Positions 17,702 through 29,500 of a stretch of DNA of 64,000 nucleotides are shown piece by piece. Each line of letters opens with the position of its first letter. The first letter of the stretch is position 1. Source of the DNA: Ignavibacteria bacterium (GTDB lineage: Bacteria > Bacteroidota > Ignavibacteria > Kapaibacteriales > UBA961); assembly GCA_016720145.1 (NCBI GenBank), contig JADJXV010000007.1, positions 215,924-279,923 on the forward strand, in the 5' to 3' direction. A program made the translations under genes and the position numbers. The notes under the pieces are model-generated. The model saw only the letters and a program-made list of their open reading frames with translations, was not told where the DNA came from and did no database searches.

Positions 17702-19150
17702 ATGAAAAGTGATTACGAAGCGGTTATAGGGTTAGAAGTACATGTACAACTAAAGACACAAACCAAAGCATTTTGTGGTTGTTCGACCAGTTTTGCATCT
17801 TCACCAAATATGAATACTTGCCCAATATGTTTGGGGCATCCAGGAGCTTTACCGGTATTAAACAAAAATATTGTCGAATACGCATTATTGCTAGGTCTAG
17901 CTACCGGTTGCAGTATTCGTCCATACTCAGTATTTTCGAGAAAAAACTACTTTTATCCGGATCTTCCAAAAGGATATCAAGTATCTCAATACGAAGATCC
18001 GATATGCTTTAACGGTGAAATTGAAATAGAAAGTGAGAATACTAAAAAAAGAATTGGGATTACAAGAATCCACATGGAGGAAGATGCCGGTAAGTCTATA
18101 CATGACATTGACATAGATACACTCGTTGATCTAAACCGCAGTGGAGTACCATTGCTTGAAATTGTCAGTGAGCCGGACATTCGCAGCGGACAGGAAGCAT
18201 ATCAATATTTAATGCAAATTCGACAAATAGTAATGTATCTTGGAGTTTGTGATGGTAATATGGAAGAGGGCTCATTACGATGTGATGCGAACATATCAGT
18301 TCGAAAACGAGGAGCAGAAAAATTTGGAACAAGAACGGAAGTTAAAAACCTTAATAGTTTTAGAAATGTAGAAAGGGCAATTGGTTATGAAATTGAAAGA
18401 CAAGTCGAACTCATAGAATCGGGTGGTTATGTTGTACAACAATCGATGCAGTGGGATGCTTCGATACACGAAACCAAGGTAATGAGATCGAAGGAAAAAG
18501 CACATGATTATCGATACTTCCCTGAGCCGGACTTAGTCGGTGTCAATGTGAACGAAGAATGGCTACGTAAAGTACAATTGATGCTACCTGAGCTACCCCA
18601 AGCAAGAAAAGCACGATTTATTTATGATTTTGGACTGCCGGCATACGACGCTGGTATTTTGATAGAGGAGAAGAGTTTAGGAGACTATTTTGAAAATGTC
18701 GTCTCTAAATTAGCTGTAAAATCCAAAGATCGCTATAAATTAGTAAGTAACTGGATTATGACTGAAGTAATGCGAGTATTATCTGAACGTAAAATTGCCG
18801 CCGCAGAATTTGTCGTAGAGCCGGCATTTATTGCTGAAATTGTTGATTTGATTAGTTCAGAGACTATTAGCAATAAAACTGCAAAAGAAGTATTTGCTGA
18901 AATGCTTATCAGCAATAAAGCTCCTAAATCTATAGTTAATGAAAAGGGTTTGTCTCAAGTCTCGGACGTCATATTCATTGAATCAACAATTAATTCGATC
19001 TTAAAAGAAAACGTTGAAAATGTAGAAAAATACAGGTCAGGTAAAAATAATCTATTTGGCTATTTTGTAAGCCAGGTATTAAAAAATACAGGTGGTAAAG
19101 CCAATCCAAAAATTGTAACGGAAGTATTGAAACGGATGCTCGAAAATTAG
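17702..19150 (+). CDS. gatB: Aspartyl/glutamyl-tRNA(Asn/Gln) amidotransferase subunit B
   Basis: A 482-residue subunit of GatCAB, which converts Glu-tRNA(Gln) or Asp-tRNA(Asn) to the amidated form. The N-terminus has VIGLEVHVQLKTQTKAFC. The zinc-type Cys pairs are in CGCSTSF and NTCPICLGHPGALPVLN. Further motifs are FYPDLPKGYQVSQY, LEIVSEPD, EGSLRCDANISVR and the KNLNSF motif. The C-terminal YqeY-like tail (FGYFVSQVLKNTGGKANPKIV) is complete. ATG 17702 is directly preceded by an AT-rich region with a TAAATTTG box at 17655-17662 that could be part of a Bacteroidota-type promoter. gatA and gatC are not adjacent. Confidence 0.96.
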   Translation: MKSDYEAVIGLEVHVQLKTQTKAFCGCSTSFASSPNMNTCPICLGHPGALPVLNKNIVEYALLLGLATGCSIRPYSVFSRKNYFYPDLPKGYQVSQYEDPICFNGEIEIESENTKKRIGITRIHMEEDAGKSIHDIDIDTLVDLNRSGVPLLEIVSEPDIRSGQEAYQYLMQIRQIVMYLGVCDGNMEEGSLRCDANISVRKRGAEKFGTRTEVKNLNSFRNVERAIGYEIERQVELIESGGYVVQQSMQWDASIHETKVMRSKEKAHDYRYFPEPDLVGVNVNEEWLRKVQLMLPELPQARKARFIYDFGLPAYDAGILIEEKSLGDYFENVVSKLAVKSKDRYKLVSNWIMTEVMRVLSERKIAAAEFVVEPAFIAEIVDLISSETISNKTAKEVFAEMLISNKAPKSIVNEKGLSQVSDVIFIESTINSILKENVENVEKYRSGKNNLFGYFVSQVLKNTGGKANPKIVTEVLKRMLEN

Positions 19151-19313
19151 GCACATATAATTTTAGCTTTTCTTGTTCAAAGTTTAGTGGTATTTTGGAA
19201 GTAAATCGGTAGATATTGATATAAATATTGCAAAGAATTTTGGCAATTGGCTAACAAATATCGTCTATGCCTCAAAAAATGCAACAATATAATTATACTA
19301 GCAGGAGCACACA

Positions 19314-20267
19314 ATGCCATTACCAAAGACGGAGTTTATATGGATGAACGGAAAGTTTGTGAAATGGGATGATGCGAAAATACACGTACTTTCACATGTA
19401 GTTCATTACGGGTCAAGCTGGTTTGAAGGTTTACGAGCTTATTACACCAAAAAAGGAACCGCTATTTTCCGATTAACAGAGCACATTCACCGCCTCGCAA
19501 TGTCAGTTAAAATATATAGGGGAGAGATGCCCTATTCTATTGAAGAAATGTGCAAAGCTACAATTGACCTCGTACGTAAAAACGAATTGCAATCCTGCTA
19601 TATTCGACCTGTTGTCTATCGAGGCTATGGTGAGTTAGGTGTGTATCCTCTCACATGTCCGTTAGAAGCCGCAATTGGCACTTGGCAATGGGGCAAATAC
19701 TTAGGTAAAGAAGCGTTAGATCAAGGAGTAGATGTATGTGTGTCGTCATGGAGCAGATTATCGAATAATTCAATGCCAGCATCTTCCAAAGCCGGTGGCA
19801 ATTATCTAAATTCTCAACTTGTTAGAATGGAAGCCCTTCAACATGGCTACGCAGAAGGCATCGGGCTTGATTCACAAGGAAATGTGAGTGAAGGAAGCGG
19901 CGAAAACATTTTCTTTGTACAAGATGGCACTATTTATACTCCACCATTAAGTTCTTCAATTTTACAAGGTATTACGCGTGCTACTGTAGTACAAATTGCA
20001 AAAGACTTGGGTATAAGTATAGTAGAAACAACCATTCCACGATCTATGCTCTATACTGCAGACGAAATATTTTTTAGTGGAACTGCTGTTGAGGTAACTC
20101 CGGTGCGCTCTGTTGATACAATTAAAGTAAGAGATGGGAAAGTCGGAGAAATTACACGTCAGATTCAACGTGTATTTTTTGATGTTGTAGAAAACGGTAA
20201 TGATAAACACGGTTGGCTAACATTTATTGACCCTAAAAAAACATCAAAAAAGAATAATAATAAGTAA
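19314..20267 (+). CDS. ilvE: Branched-chain amino acid aminotransferase
   Basis: A 317-residue fold-type IV PLP enzyme. FIWMNGKFVKWDDAKIHVLSHVVHYG at the N-terminus, the SSWFEGLRAY motif, the RLTEHIHRL motif, the PLP lysine in SSKAGGNYLNSQL, and EGSGENIFFV are all diagnostic of class IV branched-chain transaminases. It interconverts Leu, Ile or Val and their 2-oxoacids. The start ATG 19314 follows a good Shine-Dalgarno (AGGAG). The next gene encodes a 2-oxoacid dehydrogenase E1, so the pair may act on branched-chain 2-oxoacids. The last 15 residues form a Lys/Asn-rich tail. Confidence 0.95.
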   Translation: MPLPKTEFIWMNGKFVKWDDAKIHVLSHVVHYGSSWFEGLRAYYTKKGTAIFRLTEHIHRLAMSVKIYRGEMPYSIEEMCKATIDLVRKNELQSCYIRPVVYRGYGELGVYPLTCPLEAAIGTWQWGKYLGKEALDQGVDVCVSSWSRLSNNSMPASSKAGGNYLNSQLVRMEALQHGYAEGIGLDSQGNVSEGSGENIFFVQDGTIYTPPLSSSILQGITRATVVQIAKDLGISIVETTIPRSMLYTADEIFFSGTAVEVTPVRSVDTIKVRDGKVGEITRQIQRVFFDVVENGNDKHGWLTFIDPKKTSKKNNNK

Positions 20268-20299
20268 CCAGTTCAGAAAATAATTATTGAGTAGCAAGT

Positions 20300-22438
20300 A
20301 TGCCAGCTAAGATACATAAAAACAATATTGTCAGTACATCTAACAAGAATTCCAGTAAAAGCAAAAAACCTGGAACAGATCAAATACCGGTATCCTTTAG
20401 TACATTTGATACGATTGGATTTGATACTAATACTATTATAGCATGGTATAAACTAATGCACTTAGGGCGTAGGTTGGATGAAAAAGCCGCTTTGTATCTC
20501 AAAATGGCAAAGGGATGGTCTTATCATGCACCATTTGCGGGTCATGATGGAATTCAGCTTGCAATTGGTCAAATATTTCGTTCGGGGAAAGATTTTTTGT
20601 TTCCGTATTATCGTGATTTAATGACTTGTCTATCTGCCGGTTTAACGGTCGAGGAGATAATTCTTAATGGATTAAGTAAAGACGCAGATGTAGCTGGTGG
20701 GGGGCGTCACATGAGCAATCACTTTGCCAAGCCTTCAATTAGAATTCAGAACGGGTCTTCGTGTACAGGAAATCATTGTCAGCATGCTGCAGGTACTGCA
20801 CGTGCAATTAAGAAGTACAAAGGCGATGAAATAGCTATTTACTCTGGAGGAGAATCAGCATGCTCGGAAGGGTATTTCTATGAAGCTGTTAATGGAGCAT
20901 CACGAGAAAAGCTACCTGTAATTTTTGTAATTCAGAATAATAAATACGGAATATCTGTTCCGGTAGAGGAGCAAACTGCGAACACGAGAGTTTCCGATAA
21001 TTTTATAGGGTTTGCTAATTTTAAAATCATCAATTGTGACGGTCGCGATCCGTTTGACTCATATCGTGCTTTAGCAGAAGCTAGAGAATATGTATTATCC
21101 GGAGCTGGAGCTGCGATGGTCCACGCAGATTGTGACCGTATCGGATCTCACTCCAATTCGGATAATCAAGAGTTATATCGGACAAAGGAAGTAATTGATG
21201 AAATGAAAAGTAGAGACCCTTTGGTAAGATTTAGAGACCTACTACTCAAGAATAAACTAATTAATGAACAAGATATTAAAGCGCTTGAAGAAGAAAATCA
21301 AAGTATTATTTTTGCTGCAGCTGATAAAGTAGAGCCAGCACCTGAACCTCTGCCCGAATCGTATAAATTGTATCTTTTACCCGAAGCAATCATTGGGTAT
21401 GAGGATATATCTGAGACTCGATATGTTCAAGATCCAACTGCTCCTCAGTTGACTTTACGTGAAGGAATTAATCTAGCGATGATACAGGAATTTAAACGTA
21501 ATCCAAACACATTTTTGTGGGGGCAAGATGTAGCATCTGTTAAAAAACAAGGAATTTTCAACGTTCCAAAAGGCATGCTTGATGAATTTGGAAATGATAG
21601 AATTTTCAACGGCCCTATAGCAGAAGATTATATAGTTGGAACAGCAAATGGATTTTCAAGATATCGTGATGATATTAGGGTTGTAATAGAAGGTGCAGAG
21701 TTTGCGGATTATTTTTGGCCTGCTATGGAACAATTAATAGAATGCTCGCATGATTTCTGGAGAACTAAGGGGCAATTTTCTCCAAATATCGTTATTAGAT
21801 TAGCTAGTGGTGGTTATATTCAAGGTGGTTTATATCATTCACAAAATTTAGATGCAATATTTTCCCATCTTCCTGGAATACGAGTAGTATGCCCTTCTTT
21901 TGCTGATGATGCAATAGGATTGATGAGAAATGCAATCAGATCACGTGGGGTGACTTTGTACCTTGAGCCAAAATTTCTATATAATTATCGTCCAACCTCA
22001 GCATCTGAGCCGGGTGAAGATTTTATCATTCCCTTTGGTAAGGCAAAAATTAGAAGAGAAGGAACTGATGTGACAATAATCAGCTATGGTAATGCTGTAC
22101 ATCTTTCGTTGCAGGCAGCATTAGTCTTATCCAATGAAGGAATTTCTTGTGAAGTGATTGATTTGCGCTCACTTGCACCATGGGACTCGAAAACGGTTTT
22201 TGATTCTGTTAAAAAAACAGGTAAAGCTATCGTAGCACATGAGCATTATCGTACGGGAGGGCTAGGTGGTGAAATTGCCTCTACAATAAGCGATGAGTTG
22301 TTTAAATATCTTGATGCACCAGTTTGTAGAATATGTTCAAAAGATACACCAGTAGGTTTTGCAAAGTCACTTGAAAGTGCAATATTACTTAATCAAAACG
22401 ACATAATTTTAGAAGTTCAAAAGCTCGTTAAATATTAA
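20300..22438 (+). CDS. 2-oxoisovalerate dehydrogenase E1, fused alpha and beta subunits
   Basis: A 712-residue thiamine-diphosphate enzyme. Residues about 40-350 are the E1-alpha part (GRRLDEKAALYLKMAK, FPYYRDLMTCLSAG, SGGESACSEGYFYEAVNGA, VIQNNKYGISVP). Residues about 375-710 are the E1-beta part (LTLREGINLAMIQE, FNGPIAEDYIVGTANGFS, the EFADYFWPAMEQL stretch, RTGGLGGEIAS). Fused E1 proteins of this kind in FCB bacteria decarboxylate branched-chain 2-oxoacids and feed the E2/E3 of the complex. The position 32 bp after ilvE supports that substrate, though pyruvate cannot be excluded. E2 and E3 genes are not in the window. Confidence 0.9.
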   Translation: MPAKIHKNNIVSTSNKNSSKSKKPGTDQIPVSFSTFDTIGFDTNTIIAWYKLMHLGRRLDEKAALYLKMAKGWSYHAPFAGHDGIQLAIGQIFRSGKDFLFPYYRDLMTCLSAGLTVEEIILNGLSKDADVAGGGRHMSNHFAKPSIRIQNGSSCTGNHCQHAAGTARAIKKYKGDEIAIYSGGESACSEGYFYEAVNGASREKLPVIFVIQNNKYGISVPVEEQTANTRVSDNFIGFANFKIINCDGRDPFDSYRALAEAREYVLSGAGAAMVHADCDRIGSHSNSDNQELYRTKEVIDEMKSRDPLVRFRDLLLKNKLINEQDIKALEEENQSIIFAAADKVEPAPEPLPESYKLYLLPEAIIGYEDISETRYVQDPTAPQLTLREGINLAMIQEFKRNPNTFLWGQDVASVKKQGIFNVPKGMLDEFGNDRIFNGPIAEDYIVGTANGFSRYRDDIRVVIEGAEFADYFWPAMEQLIECSHDFWRTKGQFSPNIVIRLASGGYIQGGLYHSQNLDAIFSHLPGIRVVCPSFADDAIGLMRNAIRSRGVTLYLEPKFLYNYRPTSASEPGEDFIIPFGKAKIRREGTDVTIISYGNAVHLSLQAALVLSNEGISCEVIDLRSLAPWDSKTVFDSVKKTGKAIVAHEHYRTGGLGGEIASTISDELFKYLDAPVCRICSKDTPVGFAKSLESAILLNQNDIILEVQKLVKY

Positions 22439-22567
22439 AATAGATCATCTAAACGGTGTGGAGAATCAGAGTGTGGAAATAATCTGACAGTGTGCAAAAC
22501 GTGGCACGACAAAATATTAGATGGCTCTAAATATTTCTCACTGAGAGATCAAAGAAAAAAGTTTTCA

Positions 22568-22598
22568 TTGGTAATTCGGTGTAGGAATACTATATTTG
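22568..22598 (+). promoter_or_regulatory. Bacteroidota-type promoter (TTG / TAnnTTTG)
   Basis: TTG at 22568-22570 and TATATTTG at 22591-22598, separated by 20 bp, match the -33 and -7 elements of Bacteroidota sigma-A promoters. It points at the tRNA-like element and the TPR gene. The upstream gap from 22439 also holds TGTGGAGAA (22457-22465) and TGTGGAAAT (22472-22480). Confidence 0.5.
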
Positions 22599-22627
22599 CG
22601 TGAATATGCGGAATGTGCCGGGTGATT

Positions 22628-22704
22628 ACGCCTACAGCTCAACCGGATTGAGCATTGGATTACGGTTCCAAGGGTTGGGGGTTCAACCCCTTGCTGGGGT
22701 ACCG
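22628..22704 (+). tRNA. tRNA-Arg(ACG)-like element, possibly degenerate
   Basis: A 77-base stretch with tRNA layout. The D arm is GCTC...GAGC with the CCGG-containing loop. The anticodon arm is fully paired, TTGGA-TTACGGT-TCCAA, giving anticodon ACG (Arg). A five-base variable region GGGTT follows, then a T arm with TTCAA. The faults are a T arm that pairs poorly (as if one base of a TTCGAAC loop were lost), an acceptor stem with only about four of seven pairs, and ACCG instead of ACCA at the 3' end. It is either a tRNA pseudogene, a tRNA-derived structure, or a tRNA with sequence errors. A plausible promoter lies directly upstream. Confidence 0.5.
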
Positions 22705-22767
22705 CTAATCTATTGCGACAGTAATAAGTTAATTAAATTGGATTATTTAATACCAAGAGAAAATATA

Positions 22768-23493
22768 ATGTCTAAACCTGAAGATATGTTGACTGTCAAA
22801 GATGAAGATTCTGGGATGTTACTAAGACCAGATATTGATTTGGCGAACAAAAAATCAAACGATTTTAAAAATATATTTAAAATTGGAATTGGTGTAACTG
22901 TAATAATAATAATTTTAGTTGTAGCAGTAGTCTTTTATAATAAAGCAAATTATGAAAATGAGCAGAACGCATCTGCTGCACTTTCGAGAATTCGCGTGAT
23001 TTTTGAATCTGGGGATTACACTAAAGCGTTAAATGGGGATGCAACTAAACTTATTAGAGATACACCGGTGCTAGGTTTAAAGGAAATTGTTAATCAGTAC
23101 GGAAATGCAGAAAACGGCAGAGTTGCTGCATTATATGCAGGTAATGCACTGGTTTCAATAAAAAAACATAGTGAGGCTTTAGAATATTTTGATAAGTCAC
23201 TTAATAGTTCATCGAAAGAAGTTGTAATAAGCGCCTTGATAGGATTGGCAGTTTGTAAAGAAAATCAAAACGATTATAAAGGTTCTGCTGAGTATTATGA
23301 AAGAGCGTCTCAGCAATCAACACAGCCAACGACTAAAGATAAACTAAGGTTATACGCTGCAATGAGTTTTGAAAAAGCTGGAATTAAAGAAAAAGCAGAA
23401 GTATTATTCCGTGACATCTTAAGTGGTGAATCCTCTGAATTTATCTCAGAATCCAAGAGCGGACTAACTAGACTTGGCATGATTGTTGAGTAA
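22768..23493 (+). CDS. Membrane-anchored TPR protein (YfgM-like topology)
   Basis: The start is placed at ATG 22768 (MSKPEDMLTVKDED), because an upstream in-frame start would translate the tRNA-like element. The 241-residue protein has a short charged cytoplasmic N-terminus, one hydrophobic helix (about residues 40-58, IGVTVIIIILVVAVVFY) and a C-terminal region of tetratricopeptide-type helices (GRVAALYAGNALVSIKKHSEALEYFDKSL; ALIGLAVCKENQNDYKGSAEYYERA). This is the layout of YfgM/periplasmic TPR proteins that act at the Sec translocon, but the match is to architecture only. It precedes the cluster of large secreted proteins. Confidence 0.75.
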   Translation: MSKPEDMLTVKDEDSGMLLRPDIDLANKKSNDFKNIFKIGIGVTVIIIILVVAVVFYNKANYENEQNASAALSRIRVIFESGDYTKALNGDATKLIRDTPVLGLKEIVNQYGNAENGRVAALYAGNALVSIKKHSEALEYFDKSLNSSSKEVVISALIGLAVCKENQNDYKGSAEYYERASQQSTQPTTKDKLRLYAAMSFEKAGIKEKAEVLFRDILSGESSEFISESKSGLTRLGMIVE

Positions 23494-23592
23494 TGATCTC
23501 CGTTTAGTCCTTATTAATAGATTAAAAGTAAATATAAAAAGTTAAATATAAAGTTAAATTATTACAATTTTATTCATCCAAACGGAGGTATT

Positions 23593-26500
23593 ATGCAACG
23601 TTGGTTTCGTTTAAGCACTCTAATTATTGCGTTCGCCCTATGTGTCAGTTCGGGGTTTGCGCAACAAAAACCTCGTGTGCAGGTTGCAGGACGAATAGCC
23701 CCTAATGAGGTGCGGATATTTTTACAGGACAGTGTGTATCAAATAAGTGGTACATACACTGTAGCCGGAACATTAATTATTGAACCGGGTACGGAAGTTA
23801 TATTCTTTGATAACGGCCGACTTATAGATTCGGTTGGTGGTCGAATTATAGCTGATAGTAGGTTAAGCGCGGCATATAATGGTACATCGCCGACGTCAAT
23901 TGGTTTGCTTGAGTACAATGATATGAGATATTTTCTCAGTTCATCTGTGGTGCAAGAGACAAATTACAATGAAGCTACCATACAAGGTACACTGAGTTAT
24001 CCAGGTAATTTTGGTAATCCTGGAAACTATGGTAAATACAACTATATTTTTAATGTAGTTCTGGATACTATTACTAAAAAGTTAGAAAATCTTGTAAGTG
24101 GCTCAAGTTTACCGTCCCCATCTTCTGGTAAAATTATCGTATCTCCAATGAGGGCAATAATGTTCTCATCGGCGAGACTTTGGTCTACTGATGATATCAT
24201 TCGTTTTCAGCCTTGGAGAAGGTTATATGGGGTTACTCCAAATATCCCAGTTAGTGGCGCTACGAGAAGAATAGTATTTAGAGGGCAACCAATTAATGAT
24301 TATTCTCGTGAATGGGGTCACATAATTATTATGCCGGGAGCAAGAGCTGCGTTTTTTAGAGATGTAGACTTCAAAGATTTTAGAAAAGATACGACGGTCG
24401 ATAAAAAATATTTATATGACACAGCTGGTGTAGCTTTAGCGGTTCAATCATCAATATTGCAGTTGAATGATGAAATGAATAAGTTGACAAATGGTGCTGG
24501 TGGTGCATTAACAAGTTTCTCAGAAAGAACGTGGTTGTTGAACTGTACGTTTACAAACAACATAGCACGTTATCGTGCGGGTGCGTTGCAACTTTTACAA
24601 GCTCCTCGTGGGGCTGGTGTCTATCCTGACACAACTGGTTTGAATATTACAAGACAGGTGTTTCAAGATAAAAACCCGTCTTTAACTGAGAGTAATGGAA
24701 GTACTATTGATCAGAATGTAATATCACTAAGTGAACTTGACAGATCAGTAGCTGAGCCGGCTGTTTCAATGTCAGATTCTAGGAGACAGTTGGTTGATGA
24801 TGCACGTTTAGCTGTTTATCACGGTCGAATAAGACAATTGACATTTGATAATAACAGAGCGTTGCTTTCTGATGTAGACACATTGAGAATTAATGGAAAT
24901 AGAGTAGTTACTGATACTAATAGAGTCGCTGTATTGCGCAATAGTGCATGGAATAACGAAGCTTTTGGTGGTGCTTTATTAATATCGGGTCGCGATCAGG
25001 ATGAAAATAGAAAAATTGAAATAGGTTTAGGTGTAAATGATAGTATTAGGACTGCAGTGGGTCCATTTGGATTTGTAAGTTTTGGAAGTAAAGATTTTAT
25101 AACATTTACAAATAATTATGTACTTAACCGCCAGTCATCACCTTATTCTCGTGGTGCTAAAGGTGGTGCGTTATATATTGGTAAATATACATCAATAGTG
25201 CTGAATGGTTCTTTTAGAAATAATTATTCTGAAACACCATATCAAATTAATAGCAATAGTGAACAATATTCATTAGGTGGTGCTATTTTTCACGAAAATA
25301 CTCTTGGTAGGTTGCAGTTACGAGGCAGCCCAAGTTTAGCTACTGAATTTCTAAATAATAGAGCAGGTTCTGGTGGGGCTGTGTATTGCGATGGAAATTC
25401 AGATCCGCGTCCTTCACCAATAATTGGTGGGTCGGATGTTACAAATCCAAGAATTCGTGATTATGGTCGAAGGATGACATTTGAAAATAATACAGCTATA
25501 GCTCACGGTGGAGCAGTATATACTAAAAGAAATTTAACTGTATATGGCGCTGGTGGATTTATTAATGATTTGCCGCTTGCTCAAGCATATGGAACTGGAT
25601 TTAGTGTGAGATTTGCCAATAATACCGCTGGGTATTCTGGTGGTGCGTTAGCAGTTCATTTACCAAGTATTGAACCTCCTGTTCCTATCGAACAACGATA
25701 TATTAGATTGGTAAGAGCTGAGTTTAAGGATAATACAGTTGGTCAGTTGCCTGCTAGCTCAAGTTTGGAAATCGTCAAACAAATTCAAGGTGGTGGTGCT
25801 GTTTATTCTAAGAATGGCGATTTAAATGTTATAAAAGGTGTAGAGTTTAGTAATAATCGTGCATTCAATAGTAATGGTGGTGCAGTTGCGATGGTTCATC
25901 CTCGTACTTCATCTAGAAGATTCTTTATAAGTGATGCAGATGAGTTAATGTTGTTGCCTAATGGTACAGCAATAGGGTATATGTCAAATGACAGTTTATA
26001 TGATAATAGAAGAAAAACAGCAGTATCAGCTGATGTGAGAAGCCTTACAAGATTTTATAATAACATAGCTGAGCCAAATCCTGATGCTAGACTTCAAGGA
26101 AGCGGTACAACGCAAATGTCAGCAAATAGTATTGATATTAAAAGATTTCATCCTGGATTTATAAGAGATGTACTAGGAAATGGATTGAGAGAAAATGGTG
26201 TTGGATTAGGTGGTGCTATCTATATTTTGGATAGTGTAACTCCTCAAAGAAGATTCCGTGCAGACTCTATATTTTTAAATAGAGTTCGTATACAAAACAA
26301 TACAGCTTATACAGGATCTGCTGTCTATTCTGATAATTACGATTTAAAAGTTGTACTAACAAGATGTTTAGTAACTTCAAATAAATCTACATCGCCAGTT
26401 GGTAGAACGCAAGATGTTGTAGGAGGTCCTTATGTAACTCCCGATAATCCTGCTTCTAGCGATTTGGCGGGTGCTACATTCTATGGTGAAATAATTGGCC

Positions 26501-29500
26501 CTATTCCATGGACATCTTTCAATATAGCGGCAAACTCCATTTATGATAATGATGCTAGGTTTATTATAAGATTACCAGATGCGCCTAACTCGAAAAGCGT
26601 TCTTTCTGGTGGAACTGGTGTTGGTTTCGGTGGCGTTGATACGTTAAGAGGTAATTACTGGGGAAAAACAGAAGGAAATATTTCTACTGTGATTAAAACA
26701 AGTCAACCAGTTCCATCACCAAATGGTGGTGTGCAAGAAACGTTTTTTATTCAAGGAAATGGCAAAACGCACATGCGTTTTTTACGAGCTAACAGATCGG
26801 ATGACACACAGCAAGGACCTTTTGAACAAAATGGATTCCCTGGATATGTTTATACTGCAATCCAAATTGGAAAAATTCCTGATACACTGTTAATGGCAGG
26901 AAGAATATATGATTTCTTCGATAAAGGTACGGACATGAAAACTGCAGACTATTCTTTTAGAAGAATGTCTCCGATTGAAGATTTTTCTGTAGGAATACCT
27001 CCAAAATTACAGCGTTATTCGAATGCTACAAAAGCATCAAACAATAAATATGTAAGAAGACTTACAAGAGATCCGTTTAGTACAGATTCTTTAAACTATG
27101 CAACTGGTCAAGAAAATATTTTGTGGAGACAATTAAGAAGGTTGCAAACAGAATTTGCTCCAGACTATAGAACTGGAGAGTTGGCACATCCTATTGGTTA
27201 CCCTCTTTTCTTAGAGGCTAGAGCTAAATATCAAGGTGAGGATATTTACCAAAATAATGATGATCAAACGACAAAAAATACATCTACCTTCTTTGTTATT
27301 AATGACTCTACTGGTGACTATATCAGAATTAATATGAGTCAATTTACTGATATTCAAACATTAAATAATGATGGAGTATATCCTAAGGAAATTTTAAGAG
27401 GCAGAGTTGATTTTGTTTTAGATTCTGTCGAAAGAACTGGTACTAGTGCACGTGTTCGAAGAACTTATGAGGGGTTATATAATTTTGGTGGAACTGAAAC
27501 ATTATTGCCTAGACTCGCAGATTCAGCATTTAATGAAGATATATCGGCATTTGGTGGACGAAGATATGAATTAACAATGTCTCCCGCACTAAATAGAAGA
27601 GGAGTGTTATATGGAAACGGTCAGGCAGTAGTTTATTCAAATAGACCAAATATGCCCGCATCATTAGCAAGTGGTTTAGATACAATTGTGTCTTATTTTG
27701 CTGGAGAAAGATGGAATTCTTTACCTGTAAGACCGGGTGATTATGTAAGAGTAATTTCTCGTACAGTTCTATGGAGAGATGGTGTCGATACAGCTATAGA
27801 TAAAGGTCTAGGCTTCAGAATAGGTACATCAACCCCACCTCCTGTTTTTACTGGTAATAAGATAGCTTTAGAGAATCCTAAAGTAAGTCCTCAATACTTC
27901 TCATCTTATAAAAATAAAATATATTTATCAGAGGATGAAAAGTATAATAAAGCTCCAAATCCGAATATTCGTACGAGAGATTCTATCTTTGTTATATCAG
28001 CGATTGATTCAAACTTAATGTATGATCCTCGTTGGGCTATGGATATTGATTCATCTGGTAATATGCGTTCGGATACTTTGTTTAAGCGATATAACCAATT
28101 AGAATTATCTTGGTATCCATTATACGTAGGTCAATTTGGAGATACAATTCGTGATATTTTTCCAAATAAGCTTACTGCTCTACGTAGATGGATTAAAGCA
28201 GATACGATCTGGCCGACGAGAGGAACAACCACAAGAACTTCAAATCCCGTATATTTTGGAGCGCGAGGTGTGATTGAGTTGAAAGGTACCCCTTCTAATC
28301 CTTATGTCGTTCCTGGTGGTGAATGGATGGAAGTGGTGGCTAAAAATTATGCACCTACAGTAAGAACAGTAGATGCATTAAAAGGGATTGCATTAAATCC
28401 AGCAGATAGTTTATTTATAGCAGATACTTTATCAAAATTTATTTATTTGTACCCATCATATTTCCATGCACAAAGATATGATGATACTTTATTAAGTGCT
28501 CCAAGAAATGCTCGCTTTTTGAATCAAGATACCTTAAATTACGGATCATCAGATTCGTCGGTATATAGATTTATGATTTTTGTAACAGATAGTTTTCCTG
28601 TATTTTCAAGAATAGAAAGATCAAGTGCAAATTGTCAGCTCGGTACACAATCATTACTTGTTGCTAGTGTTACAGATAAATTGAGATTTTACGTTGATTT
28701 TAATACAGATGATGAAAGAGAAGATTCAATTGCAGCCAATAACGAAGGATGGGATTTTAAATATGGTAAAACATCCTATGCTTTCTTATCAAAATCAATT
28801 CGAACAACGCCGCATGATACTGCCATAGATGAATTATACCAATTAAAACCGAATTGGATGGCAGATCAGTATATGTATGTTGAAGGTTCAGATACATCAA
28901 GAGATGTATTTGCAAATGATTTTACAACAAAAGGTGTGGTTAATATAAGAATCCCGAGAACGCAAGCTTTAGGTTTGTTAAAACCAGGAAGTGTTGCAGA
29001 TCAAGCAAATGGGGCTCTCAATACAGATACAATTATAACAATGGTAGCTAATGATGGCCATACTGGAATAAGTTATTTAACGAAGAAAGTTTTTGTTAAT
29101 ATATCTCCTACAATTACTACTACAACATTAGATCGTGCAAAAGAAGATGTTGATTATAATATAGATCTTTTGAATAGACCTCGTAAAATAACCTATTCTG
29201 ATCCAAACTTTGGTCAAGCTCAAACATTTAGATTGCTTTATTCAACAGATCCTGATACTACAATAGCAAAAGATCCTTGTTTTTCAGAAGCAGGTGTTTG
29301 GGATGTACGTGATATTAAGAAAACTCCAAAGTGGTTAAAAATTAATTCTGTTAGTGGTCTTTTATATGGAACTCCGGGAGTAAAAGATGCTCCACATACA
29401 GAAGCATTAGGAAATGCTGATACAGTAACTGTCGTCTTAACTGATGCTGGTGGATTGACAGATGTCAAGGTATTAATATTAAATACAGACTCTACTAATC

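Noticed and set aside
22540..22560. CTGAGAG as part of a TPP riboswitch
   Set aside because: No other conserved riboswitch element is present nearby and the downstream gene has no thiamine link.
22600..22767. N-terminal extension of the TPR protein to a start at 22600
   Set aside because: It would translate the tRNA-like element. The ATG at 22768 gives a sensible cytoplasmic N-terminus and membrane helix.
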